Origin: Varroa destructor
Taxonomy: Eukaryota > Arthropoda > Arachnida > Mesostigmata > Varroidae
DNA length: 64,000 nt
Assembly (NCBI RefSeq): GCF_002443255.2
Contig: NW_019211458.1
Span: forward strand, 39,441,897-39,505,896
Reading direction: 5' to 3'
Notes under the pieces: model-generated
Seen by the model: only the letters and a program-made list of their open reading frames with translations
Told to the model about the DNA's origin: nothing
The model's database searches: none
Position numbers and translations under genes: made by a program
Shown: one piece after another, positions 1-12,000 of the stretch
Layout of the letters: each line of letters starts with the position of its first letter
Numbering within the stretch: position 1 is the stretch's first letter

Positions 1-1029
1 TACCAAAGGCAAAAAACAGTTCTTTCTAGATGAAGGTCTGGTTGAGGCCAGGAGCCTGGCTTTTTTCGCAGGGCCTTACCCATTCCTATCTCTACTTCAT
101 ATACAGATACCATTTTTCGTCATCAGTGACGAATTAGTTATTATGGCCGCGTGATGCTTGATACCAGATGGCGAAATGTTCAGGTATAGCGTTAAGCCGT
201 AAATTTTCTGAATTTACCCAAGCTCCGGGTTTCTGTGTGAATTCACAGAACCAAAGTAATCTGCCCTGAACCGGACCCCATCCTTTCGGCAAATCTCCGG
301 GTTGTTTATTGACCCTTTTACTTCAAAGATGCCTTTAGAAGGTCGTCATCGAACCCAGACAGTTGGTCAAAGCAAAAAACATCCTCTAGGTCCTGCTCAC
401 TGTTTTCAAATTTGACAAACCACTCTTAAGCAGCCTCGTTAGCGACAGTGCCATTACCATGTACAAGGCAAATGCCCCAGGCTCTTTTGGCCTCGACAAA
501 ATGCAAAAGGTGAAAAAATGTACATTTTGCTGCTTGAAACATCGATCCTTGACAAGATATTTCACAGCACAGTATTATTATAGCAGGCTACCAAGGTAGC
601 AAGAGAACTTTGGAACGGTAGGGCAGAAGTTTTTTTTTTCTCAAAAAAAAGCGCAAAAACTTTTCCAATCTAATAGAAAAGAAAATGGTGACTTAAAGTG
701 ATGCCTTTGAAGATACATCTTACTTCAAGGGATACCCAAAGAGATGTCGATTTTTTGACAAGTTCAAGCTAAATCTACCTGACCCCCTTTCGGTTTATTT
801 ATTAGACTGAATGAAATCTAAAAGCGAGCTATATAAACAAGCTGATCATGCAAGTATATTGCTGTTCCCTCTAAATGTTATTTGGGTGCTCAGTATATAG
901 CTTTAGAATCTGTAGAGTTTTAGAGGTACAGAACTACACGTAACTGACTTCCAATGACGCTGAACGGCCTCAGCATTAATATTGCATGAGACGCTTCTAA
1001 GTGATATGGTCAAACATTGGGTCCTACTT
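1..1029. other. noncoding stretch, nothing recognised
   Basis: I see no convincing gene here. The stretch is AT-rich, has short homopolymer runs (a T run followed by an A run near 630-650), and stops are frequent in all frames. No transposon motif, RNA gene or splice-flanked exon could be supported. It probably lies upstream of the large plus-strand gene that begins near 2.6 kb. Confidence 0.5.
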
Positions 1030-1081
1030 TGCACCTGATTTTGCATTGCATTGCTTCCAATGCAATGCAAAATCAGGTGCA
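1030..1081. repeat. perfect 24-bp inverted repeat with 4-nt loop
   Basis: The left arm (1030-1053) is the exact reverse complement of the right arm (1058-1081), separated only by the loop CTTC. The arm contains a doubled TTGCA word (GCATTGCATTG). Pairing ends immediately outside on both sides. As RNA this would be a very stable 52-nt hairpin. As DNA it is a near-perfect palindrome that could extrude. Perfect arms with a minimal loop suggest a recent fold-back duplication or a tiny foldback element rather than a canonical microRNA precursor, whose arms are normally imperfect. Confidence 0.9.
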
Positions 1082-2590
1082 TCTACGCTCGGTCCCGAAC
1101 CAAAAAGATACGCCTTCTTGTATTTAGTAAAAAATACGTCAAAAAAACATACATAAGCATCATTACTATTATTGTTATCGTTATAACCATCTTGCACTTC
1201 TATGATTTCGGCACTGCTTTAACACCACTGTCGGCATATAGTATAACCTAAATTGTTCGCTGTGGACCTCTGTGCTTGTCCCACTTCTTCTGTACATTTC
1301 AGAAGCAGCGTATGAAAAGACCATGTACTTAGCGGTACGGTATGTCTCGATCGGCTTCCGCAGCTTCAAGCGGTTTTCGTTGAGTGCTTCGCGCTGAAGA
1401 CCGTGGACCTTCGGCCGACTCGGAAGAGATGAAGCGCCACCGGTACTCCGGCAGCCGACGCGCCCACAAAGGCGGTGGATAGTCGCGGCGCCCAGAGCCG
1501 CAGAGGCATTATGTCACAAGCACACGAACACAGGAGCATAACCGCGAAACCATAATCGTTTTTTCTTAATGTTATCAGTATTATTGCTACAAGAAAAAAG
1601 TACATTTATATAGATGCACCGATTTACAGTGTTCTATAATATTCTTATGACTCGATGTATTCCCACGCTAACTATAAGCCTACTACCATGCGGCTAATGG
1701 CAGTGCGGGAATTAGCGAAGCATAATGTAATATAACACGCATAAAAAAAAAACAAACTTACGCAGCCATTAGTGCTGTTTGAACGGGACGAAATCTGATT
1801 TAAGTAGCCGTTTGTCGACCGACACTAGTCAGCATCAATGTTATCGCCTCACGATCGACAGTCGGTGCGCGGCAGGATATGTTCTACACAGGCTCTGAAG
1901 ACTGATCGGGTGTAGTTGACCAGACTCTAGAGGGACGACAGAGCGCGCCGGAGGATCGCTACTATTCTTACGAGCGAAGCCGGAACTATACTTGCAGCAA
2001 CGTATTAAACGAATCAATGCGACAAGGCCACATTCAGCATGATGGGTAACGGGCGAAACTAATCACAGCGGAAAAAGTCAATGCACAACAACTTATCGAA
2101 CGACATCCTGGTCTGAGAGGGGCGTCTGAGTATTGAAACATGGCGAAACTGCACACGGACGTTTCGTTCCCCCATTAAAAGCTAGGAGAATGATAACGCG
2201 AGAGATCAACATCGAAAAGAGTGATGTTAAATTAATGACAGCACTTGCATTAAACGTACACCGCTACCTGCACTACAAGCTCGTGAAAAATTTCAACGAA
2301 GCAACAAGAGCAACGAAAACGATTTTTAAACGAAATCGTAGAGCAGAACAGATTTTGAGAGGGAAAACCTGACCTGCAGAAGATATCACAGACCGAGATT
2401 GTTTCATACAGAAGTGCAAGACGAAGCCCTCGAAAGAAACCAAACGAGATCTGCAATTCAGCAACGGCTAGGGACCGACAGAACATCTACAGAATTGGCA
2501 TTATTTCTAGGAATAAATAGGAAGGTTTTTTGTACTTATTGAACACCCACAACTATCTGTTCATTGGTCAATGGCAAGCGTGTTACTACG
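1082..2590. other. noncoding stretch upstream of exon A
   Basis: Open frames here are short and overlap on both strands, with no splice or domain support. Around 1380-1520 the sequence is locally GC-rich. From about 2130 the plus strand becomes rich in A and C, which is like a transcribed leader. I see nothing else. Confidence 0.4.
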
Positions 2591-2612
2591 CTATTATTAT
2601 TATTATTATTAA
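2591..2612. repeat. (TAT)n trinucleotide microsatellite
   Basis: About seven tandem TAT/ATT units lie directly upstream of the untranslated-looking leader of exon A. Confidence 0.85.
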
Positions 2613-3288
2613 TACTATGGGAACATTTCAATGATTTTCATCATTCACGAAACCAAACTCGAGCAGCTTGCCCCGAGCGTGCGCACCGACTTTGAGTAAG
2701 AACACCATCCACGGCCAGCTGCGAATAACAGCATCTGCAAATGTAATAACGACGCCGTCGCCAACAACAAAAAGGTATCAGTACACAAATCGAGGAGGAA
2801 ATCAAAAAGGAGGCAACAATAGCTGCAACAACAATAACTACAACAACACGATATTTGGTTAAAGATATTTGGATAAAGGGTGAGAAAGTCAACAATTTAA
2901 AACAAACTTATCACAAGTCGAATATCGTTGACGCCAACCGAAACCACAGTATTCCAAGCACAGTTCTATCAATTAAGCCAACGTTGACCATCAATAGCAT
3001 CACACCAAGAACGAATACGGCACTTTATCATAACAATACGAGCAACAAGGCCGACAACCGAAAAGGACCAAACATCGAGACGACGTCCGGCGATCGTTAC
3101 ATTTGTCCCATTTTCCTCAAATACGAGGAACAACTTTGGCCCACAGAAAGGGTATAGCGCACAGCGCACACTCCCCTATCACTGCCGTCATTATCAGTCG
3201 ATAAAAATATACCTATACCAGCACTCGCCCATAGTAACGGGCATCCTAAGTGCGAGGTCGTTCCAATCCCGATCGGGGACCTGACTTG
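2613..3288 (+). other. probable 5' untranslated leader of exon A
   Basis: This stretch has many CAA, ACA and AAC words on the plus strand, for example around 2815-2850. It carries several upstream ATGs and stops and runs uninterrupted into the large exon. The exon frame is closed by TAA at 3247-3249, so translation of exon A must start after that unless an intron lies here. I found no convincing acceptor between 3249 and 3289. The transcription start is not visible; no clear TATA box was found. Confidence 0.4.
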
Positions 3289-4871
3289 ATGACGTCACCG
3301 GGGCCATTGAATCCGCCAGCAAGCTCAAGGCCGGCAGCTTCAAACAATGCCGGTGGACGGAATCATTCACCTGGAATTGTGGCGGCCGCAACCGTGGAAG
3401 GCCACAGCCAAACTACAGGCAATGTAGGCCATCCGGCACAGTCCCTCGCACGCCAGAATAGCACGAACCACAGCAGCATAACACAGCAGCAGCAGCAGCA
3501 GGTGCAGGCGCAACAGCATCATAACCATCAGCCACCTTTGAGCCGGCCCCTCAGCCCGTGCAAGGACTCAGTGTCCTCTTTGCTCGAGCAACCGATCATC
3601 TCAGCGCCCAGCCAGACCTCCCTCAACTCATGCAGCTTGCAAGCAGCAAACTCCCTCGGCCAGCAGCAGCAGCACAACCTAAATAATTCTTTAAGTAGTC
3701 CCGTAGAGCATTCGACTTTAGCGTCAATCTGTTCGCTTTCGAGCACCATCGTCACGCCGACTTCAGCCCTGTCTTCCCTGTCCTCTGCCAACCGCAAGTT
3801 CGTCCTCAGCTCCTCGGATAACCTTGTGCTACAACAACAACAGCTGCAGCAACAGCCATCTGAGATAGCCGGCACCTCGACCCATTTTGCCGGCACTGCT
3901 GCAACACGTAGTGGTGACCATAAGCGTCGCCGTGAAATCTTCACTCTCACATCAAAATCGTCACGGTCAGTTGACGCCGAGGTAGATCACCGGCCTAGCG
4001 TGCCGGTGGCGCCGGGAGCAAAGGGCGACTCCACAAGCGTAGATCACCTGCTCTTCAACACAGCAACGTGCAACAGAAATCTCGTGGAGTTGAGTTCACA
4101 GCAGCCCAGCCAGGGCGGTATCGGCTTATCAGGCCAGCAACCGGAATCACTCCGGGCTGGCAGTCTTCAGGGCCTTCAGAAGACGTCGACCTGTAGTATT
4201 CAGGCAGGCAGTTACGGCCAACTCGATATGGCCGTTTCTTCGCGTTTCGGAAGCGTCAACGGAGCAGACTCCCCCCTGGCCTACCCACCCGCGCCGGCCG
4301 CGCAGTGGAGGTCCGGGGACTTACACTCGGAAGGCCCCAGTTCCTTGGGTTCTCCGGGTAACTTGAGCCAGCATCGGTCGCATCGCGCGTCGCTGAGCTC
4401 CGTCGCGCCCCTTGGAACACTGCGACCTGTCCCTATAGAGACAGATGCCGAGGCTCCCAATAGTACCAACCTCAAAATAAACAACGATAACAACACCCTC
4501 AACACTGGCCACCGTCAGCAACAAACTGAGCAATCAAAAGAGCAGAATGCGCAAGCACAGTGTCAGCACCGTCATAACGCGCAACAGGAATGTGAAGACT
4601 GTGTTGACAGCTGTCATACAACGTCCGTGACAATAAATCAAATACAACAGGACATTCATGACAGTACCACAGTGACAGAAAATAACGATAGTATCAACAA
4701 CAACCAACAACAACAGCAACAGCTATCTACAAGTGCCAACATCAACAACAACAACAACATTAACCATTTCAACAATTGTGCAGACAGTCACAGCCAGAAC
4801 AACAGCTGTTCCGCGACCTCCATCATTACCCCTAGCCGACAGCGCCATGAAGGGAATAGCGTACGTTTCTG
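3289..4871 (+). CDS. large first coding exon (exon A) of an unidentified gene; disordered Q/N/S-rich N-terminus
   Basis: This is the only statistically convincing coding sequence in the window: 527 complete codons plus two bases. The first in-frame ATG after the TAA at 3247-3249 is at 3289, with a weak context (T at -3). The exon ends at 4871 in phase 2 (CTG) and is followed by a perfect donor GTAAGT. The protein has no transmembrane segment and no catalytic motif. It is rich in S, Q, N, T, P and A: six glutamines at residues 66-71, further Q runs near 115-120, 180-190 and 468-475, and an asparagine run near 486-491. A basic cluster KRRRE lies near residue 212, and a Cys/His-rich patch (C-x2-H ... 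C-x2-C-x3-CH) at about 425-443. Such N-termini are typical of regulatory proteins, meaning transcription or RNA-binding factors or signalling scaffolds, with the folded domain in later exons. I do not recognise the family. The reading frame runs only three more bases past the donor to a TAA. Confidence 0.8.
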
Positions 4872-7138
4872 GTAAGTGCACATTATTCATAGAACGTCTT
4901 TTTTTTCCACGTACGCGTCTCTCTTTTAATGTAATGTTTACAGGTAAATATGTGACCGGCTATCTGTACTTCGCAGTTCGGCACGGAACTCGATAGCGTT
5001 CACAGACGACATTATAATAAGCATAGGGAAGATACTGTAACAATAGATGAGCTAACGGCAATGAGAATAAGTTGAAAAGCTGCCAAGACAGGGGGCCAGC
5101 GTCAATTGTTCGTAATTGGTTTTGTTTAGCATGCTACGTTGACTACACTGGCTTTGATGACCGCATCCATGGCTAATAGTATGTAGGAATCGTTCTGTGC
5201 ACCCAAATTACTCTGCTAAAAGATAATTCAAGGGTTCTCGGATGAGGTTCTAGTATGAGTAATTTTTTCACATTGGTTTCCATACGATTATCGGACGCAG
5301 TCTTTAATTAACCTATCCTCGACCTGCACCCGATCATTATAAGGTAACAAGCTTGACGCATTACTTCAAACAACGATTTTAAGGGTATAACGAGTCAACA
5401 CGAGTTAGCATATATGAAACGGTTAGGTCGTGCCTGTTATAAGTGATGATTTCCGCATATAACGCTAAGGCTGCAAGAACAAAATGGTTCATATGACAAG
5501 CTCCTTGGCGTACATAACTTTTTTGAAGAGAACGTTAAGTAAGAATATGGTCCAAATTTTTCGTTATGACATGTACAGATTGCTGTCCTATAAACTGTAC
5601 AAAATGAGGTCATCTTCAAAAAATCAATGACAGATGATTTTCACACTCACTCCGCTGATACATTGATTAGACCTTGTTTGCGATCGCTATGATCTTAAGA
5701 GCAATCAGTCGTGCGATTTTGAAGTACAGCCCCTTCCCCCTTGAGTGATTATGTATAATAATAACACTGTAATTATGGATCTTAAGACTCTCAGGGACGA
5801 CCTTGTCGTCCACGGACTATCCACATGAGATTGTCTGTCTAAGCATTTTAAACGACAGGCCTAATTTGATGGCCCTTCGATGCACTGCTGTGTCACCAAG
5901 AAAGCGTTACTAATACGGCCGAGTAATGTAATGGTTACACATTTTTTGCAAAAATCAGGGGTCTTAAGGTGCTCACAGACTAGACTTGGTATCTTGCAAT
6001 AAGAGGAAACCTATTTAGTCAATATACAGCATTTATTTGTTTCTCTCGCCGAACTGCAACTAGTCGAATTGTAAATCATCAACTTAGACAGAAAGCTTTG
6101 TTTCTCGGTGCTCTTGTCGACCTAATGGACTCGACTGAGTGACTACGCGACGAGCGACATTAGCAAGGACGACTGATAGCGCGTGGTAGCGGCGGCTTTA
6201 CGGTCGAAGTTAGCGCTCCTAGGTTAGCTGAAAACGAACCACTAACTCGACTAGTATATAGACTATTATAACGTAACAAGCTAATAATAAATCATTTTAG
6301 TCTCGTTCATTGTATAGTACGTGAACTAGGTGTTCTGTTCGCACGAGCTCCTTCACATAAAATCATAAACTCATATACGCGGGTTAGTTCTTCCACAAGA
6401 GGTCACTTTTCAATCGCAAGTGCGGTGAGAGAGGTGTTCTAAAAACGAAAGCCCAATTCGTCGACGATCTCAAGTCCTGAACGTCACCAATCTATAATGA
6501 AGGCACGATGGAACACATTGGAGTCTGTAGGTGTGTCAATGACACTATGACCTATAGCGGTGTAGTTGTGCCACCGTTGCTTGCTCCTCGATCCTCTGTC
6601 CAAATCTATTTATCATCCTATCAAGACTTTTTTCGAGCCAGACCGTGCAAGTCTTATATCATTGCAGCACGTGGCCCACTTTGAGGTTTTAGATAGACTT
6701 GGCCTATTTGAAGTCTTCAGTCATAGCCACGTTTGGTATCTTCCCCGGCCCGATATCGGACATGTTCTGTTTGAAGGAAGCATTAGACAATGGCGATCGC
6801 AGTGTCTGCAGATAGAAAAACAGCATAGCGCACCAGGCCTGATATGTGCTAATGAGAGTCCATGATTGAACTTCGAAGATATGTACTTGCATATATGGGG
6901 TACGTAATCCAAGAGTAGAACTCCACCAAAGTAAGTTCAGTTAGTTTTCTCACACTGATTATTCGATTAATGTTAGCGGTAAATGCTACACGTCTTGGGC
7001 TACAAACAGCACGATATGATTGAAGTAACTAGAAGTTGATAGCTAGCAAGCTCCTTATCGATTTTCTTAGCACAGTCTGAACTGTCTGAAGGACTGTATC
7101 CGAAACGGGTGACGCCCCCCCGCCCCCGATAATTTCAG
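4872..7138 (+). other. start of long intron after exon A
   Basis: This begins with the donor GTAAGT at 4872. The sequence is AT-rich with frequent stops and no exon flanked by good splice sites. A short C-rich run sits at 7113-7127, just before a polypyrimidine tract and an AG at 7137-7138. I see nothing else. Confidence 0.45.
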
Positions 7139-7395
7139 ACAGTGATGATATCACTTCATTTTTGGCAGGGCATTCCCTCCAAAAGACCTAAACGTGTTAG
7201 GCGTCTAGTTGGACTTATAGGATGTGTATTCAGAAGATTGTCTCTCGCTATCTTAGCCGTCTTATTTAAACCGAACCGCTATAGAACATTATCAAAGCAA
7301 CAGCTTACGCTTGCTGTCGAAAATTGTATCGAAAACCATGGCATCTATAGAAGCTACGCGGGTGTTCGACGCGTCCAGAAAGCGCTAGAATAGAT
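7139..7395 (+). pseudogene. possible helix-turn-helix (Pipsqueak/pogo-type) coding remnant
   Basis: An open frame of about 83 codons follows a good-looking acceptor (C-rich tract then ATTTCAG at 7132-7138). Its last third reads LSKQQLTLAVENC and then GIYRSYAGVRRV. The pattern and spacing of this segment (a basic start, then L..AVE......G.YR.YAGV) resemble the Pipsqueak/CENP-B-type DNA-binding domain used by pogo-like transposases and BTB transcription factors. The rest of the frame is basic and unrecognised. It ends in TAG with no donor nearby. It may be a decayed transposase fragment, or chance similarity in a 30-residue stretch. Confidence 0.2.
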
Positions 7396-8704
7396 CAAAA
7401 TATGATTTGTTATACTGACGCTATTCAAGGTAGCAATCTGCTAAATATGTAGCCCAGTTGAGCGGGGCCAGCGTAGCAGAAGGTGACAGTTATGGCCGAA
7501 AGACTCTTTTTACTCTGACATCTTTCCCACGGGACCCACAGACGTTCAGCGTGCGCTGAAATTCTTGGAGGTTGTGAAAAGTGCCCATCAAGACTGCGAC
7601 GGCCAAGCAGATTCTACTGCTTTAACGCTTTGACATACTGGGCGTGTTCATGTTTTTCTATTAGGGATTTGGAACCCGCTAAGGATAGCCTCAATCTGTT
7701 AGATGATAAATACAGGTGAGCGCTTCTTAGAGAGTTCGATGTAAAAGGTAGTTCGATTTTGTTGCGTTGCATTTTTCGTACCCTCAGTTTGAATAAAAAA
7801 ATATTATTTTTAGTCGATTAAAAAGTTCTGTGGTAAACATCAATAGCTTTGGAGCTTTTAAGAAACGGTAATATAGTACTTCAAGTGTGCCTGGTAATAA
7901 CTGACTGCCCTGTGTGTCAGCGAAAGCATCTTAATTGATACGCCTTTTTAGCGGTTCCAGTGATGCAGCCTATGTCCTACAATAATAAATTGAATTTGAG
8001 CTAGATTATTAATCGTAAAAAGTATAGGTATCGTGACTTCAGTTTGATCAGAAGGTAGTAGATCGGACATCATGCTAAACATGTAGATATGATTACATAA
8101 TAGCAATTCATCCTTTACTAAAATATTGGAATGAATTAACTAACAGCTGGACTAGCTCACTTATTTTACGTACCTTATTTTTCGAATTTTGCCGAACCCA
8201 GTATCGCTCTGGGTTTATGCGTACCCATCTCTGTAGTCTTCGCACGTACAGTTTATAAAAGGCAGATTCTGGAATTGTGACGTAAAAACACGAATTAGTA
8301 GAACTGGAAAGTATTCTTTATATGAAAAAACAGCTAATGGCGGGACATACAGTTACACAAATCACAACTGCAAAAAAATTAACAAAAATCATTTAAATTA
8401 CGCATTCGTACGGATTCGTTTTGGGCAGTACGACCCGTCATTATTGTTAAACTGTGATAAATAACTCTTGCTAGTAGTAATAAAAAAAAAACAATGTAAT
8501 AAACAATAAACAGAAAATATATCGTAGAAGCTATGACGGTCACAAGAGGTTCTGTACAATGATGCTTCACTGCGGCATCGACTACATCCTATTGATTTGT
8601 TGAAATACACTGCGCAATGTACGGCAAATTCAGGGGACGTCCTGTTATTGGGCCTTCTTTATATCGAGGAACACTGAAACCTGTTCCGGCCATTTTGAGG
8701 AGAA
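7396..8704. other. noncoding intron-like stretch
   Basis: The sequence is AT-rich with no supported gene. A possible donor (CAG before GTGAGC) occurs near 7715, but I found no open exon with a matching acceptor. Confidence 0.4.
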
Positions 8705-9073
8705 TTAATTAACGGCCACAATTTCAAGGAATTCCGAAATTCGAGTTATACTTGACATTCGGTAAAACCCTTTCGAACAACGCCATATAATGGCTACAAA
8801 AGCCGCTGCGATAAAGAACTGCTCAGGAGCAAACATTGTCGGCGGAATATATTGTAGCGTTAGGCTGTACCTATTCTCAAGTTCATGAAGTTTTTCACAC
8901 ACGCAAGTTTGAAAAAAATCCACACCGCTTGGCTGCCCCGTTGCCTGTGCAGCAGTGGAATCCACCGGCTGCCGGTTGAATAGAGCCGCCTTCAAACTAT
9001 CATGTATGACGGTCGCTTCGTCAGCAACACTGTTGCCAACGACAAGTAACAAAAACCATTTAGTAACTTTCAT
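8705..9073 (-). CDS. candidate 122-aa secreted or membrane protein, unidentified
   Basis: This is a single open frame on the minus strand. An in-frame TAA lies 12 bases before the ATG, so the start is fixed if the gene is unspliced. The N-terminus (MKVTKWFLLLVVGNSVADEA) has the layout of a signal peptide: a basic n-region, a hydrophobic core and a plausible cleavage at about residues 15-18. Residues about 80-97 form a second hydrophobic stretch (FFIAAAFVAIIW), followed by a basic tail, suggesting a membrane anchor. A Cys pair (CVC) lies near the middle. No family was recognised and no polyadenylation signal was seen. Frames of this length also arise by chance here, so this is a lead only. It would lie inside the long plus-strand intron, on the opposite strand. 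Confidence 0.25.
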   Translation of the reverse strand: MKVTKWFLLLVVGNSVADEATVIHDSLKAALFNRQPVDSTAAQATGQPSGVDFFQTCVCEKLHELENRYSLTLQYIPPTMFAPEQFFIAAAFVAIIWRCSKGFYRMSSITRISEFLEIVAVN

Positions 9074-12000
9074 ATATTTACGTTAATACGTTCTTTCAAG
9101 GTGTTGGTGCCTTTTCGATGGTGTAGCTTATTTCTATTGAAACGTCCTGCGCTTGTTTAGCACAGCCATTTGTCTTTAAACAAATGTATAACTTTAAGAG
9201 AAAAAAAAAGTTGCTGGATTATTGAAACTATTTCATCAGTGAGCTAGTTTAGAAGCCCTGTAAACGAGTCAGATCGGACTTCGCAGAGCTGCGACACCTT
9301 GAGTAGCTTAGCCGGTGCGGCCTAAATCACAACAGCGTTCAAATTCGAATACGCAGAATGATTTAGAGGTAAGTTTCCTGATAGCTAACTCGAACTTTAA
9401 TAATGTGCTGTCGGAACTGATAAGAAACGGGAAGTTGCTCAGGTTGACAGCAGAGACTGCTCCGTCACGTTGGAGTCTTTATTAATTCAGCTCGTTTTCG
9501 GTAGTGAATGAGGCATAAGCGTGTGCCTTCCGTGTTAGCTATGTGAGCTGGTCTGAGCAAACGCCATTTTAGTTTTTTTCAGATTAAAGTAGCTTATGAA
9601 CATAATGATACAGTCGACTCTAACAAGCTTAGTTCATATGTTATTTTTATTAAGAAGCGAGTAGAGTAAGCTCAAATATAATAAGTAAATCAGGCCAATA
9701 GGGAGGTCTGGGATGTTCGAGCTGTTGAGCGTATCGATCTATCACACAAGAATAGGTTTCTAAATGCCCTAAACTAAATGCCCTGCTAGGACTCGTAGTA
9801 TAACACCAATCCCCTGTCTCCAATAATAGCACAAGTAAATATAATGCCACCGGGTATCTGCATATAGTCATCGAAGCCACTAGAGGCCGTTGTCTTGATA
9901 AGGAATGTGTGTCATTTTCTATTTGTACCAAGGGAGAACCATTGTTTGCTTTAAAGATTTTATTGCTCTTCATGTATGGTCTGGTATACATCTTCACCAC
10001 TGTACGAGACAGTGACCCACCTGGCTTGTGCGTTACGTGTTACTTCAGCCCATCTTATTCCTTGGTCAGTCTAACCTCACTGATTTATTCATTTCTAATT
10101 TAGGCAGCCCCACGTCGTCAATAAGGCCCGTGTAAAGAAGTTCCATAGATACTAATTACTCTTAACTCATTGTCAAACAAAATCTAATCAAGTACTGGAA
10201 TAGGTTAGCTGCTTTGTAGTAATACAACTACTCGTTGAAGGTATCTCGTAAATTTGTTAAGTCCTAGCAATGCGTTTGAAGCTTGGAAGTCGGCCATATC
10301 TCTAAATAGTCCAGAGAGGCTAACGTTTTGAAGGAGGGATAGCCGAATTGTGATGTTGCTTACTTTATTTAAATTGGTTTTTTGTCTTGGAAAAAACTGA
10401 CCTCGTGATTAAGATAGGAACCAGAAGCTCAATGCTACCTACAGTAAACATTGATTACTGTTACGGTATAAGGGAATGATTTTTATCTTATTTGCCCTGT
10501 ATTTGGTTATCGAAAAACTCAGTAATTGAACAGGTTTTAACATATCTCTAACCAGATAAAAACGTGCCTGAGTAATTACTGCGGCTCAAGCGATGTCAGC
10601 TAGTTTCTCTTCAACGGACTAATTGTAAGAGGCGCATATCCATCATAAGCTAGGTAAAAGTTAAGCCAGTTTCTGCTGTCCTGTACGTTATCTAAATAGC
10701 CGGCGAACGCCTATTTGGCGTAGAAACAGTGTAAGCTCTATACAAGTGAATCGAAAAATCACCTCAGATTTAACGAATCACTGGGGCAAACTATGCTCCT
10801 GAGAATGAATCAGCAGTCGGTTGCGGACTTGAGCGAGTTACGGAAGACATTTGTCCCTCACAGCGCGCACCCGTTCGGAGAAAGACAAACGTACCGAACT
10901 TCCTGAAACTTAGCATCAGTACTAATACAACAGATTCTTCATTCGGAAATTGGAGACTGCTAAGGATAGGCTAGAACTTTGGCTAGGGGCAGCTGTTTGG
11001 AGAGGCAGTGGGCTGAACTATCCTCATCTGGCACAGAAAGTTTTCTTTTCGTCTTCCTTCGCCTTCCGCGCGTCGTCTGGCTAAATGAAGTAGTTTGTTT
11101 AATGAGTCAGATTTTCTCTTTACATCAGTCCTAACTGATCGAACACGCCAGATAAACAGGTAAGATGATGCAGTGCTCTGCCTAGTCGAATATATCAACG
11201 CTCCGATGAAATACCGGTATCAGTACAGGCTAGATATTTCTAAATCATTTGGCATTAGACCTACAGCGTTGCAATACATCGAACAAGAGTTACGGTAGAG
11301 AAAATAGTGCCAAATTATAATAGTAGACGCGGTAAATGTAAAAATCATATAATAATACGACATAAACCAGGTATCACTGCACGATTTATTAGTACGCTGT
11401 GTCGCGTCAGATCCGTCTGAGCAATTCAGTATCCAGACGTCAACGCTACAGATGTAAGTTAATTAGCATTATGGAACAGCAAATTGAAAAGATCATAATA
11501 GCGTTATTGTGATTAACTAGCTAACGAAATTCATTATCGATAGAAAATGAGGCCAAAATAACATTGGTTCCTGCTAGCAGCAGATATGTGTGCCTGCAGG
11601 CCCGAAATTCACGCCACGCAACGTCGTACGTTTTGCCCCAGCTAATTATTGTATAAAATTAGTTAACAAGGTACATTATATTTAGTAAAAAAAAACGCGT
11701 CAGACATTGTGTACGACATTCTTCGTTGAGAGATTAATTGAAAATTACTGGTCTGATGGAAGATGTGGTTTGCAGTCTAAAGACGCTGCCTTGTCTAATG
11801 TATCGTCTGGTATGTTACTGTTTTTGATGGTGTTTCCGTTCGGAGTAGCGGCCCAAGCAAATCATTATCAAATGCTAAATGTACCGAGGCGACTCTCGGC
11901 TATTTTGTCATTTCTACACTTTGAAGTCTGATTAGTTAAATCAAAGCTTCAAGCAGCCGCTGGAGATGATTCCGGGCATGGAAATCTGTGTTCGATTCGA

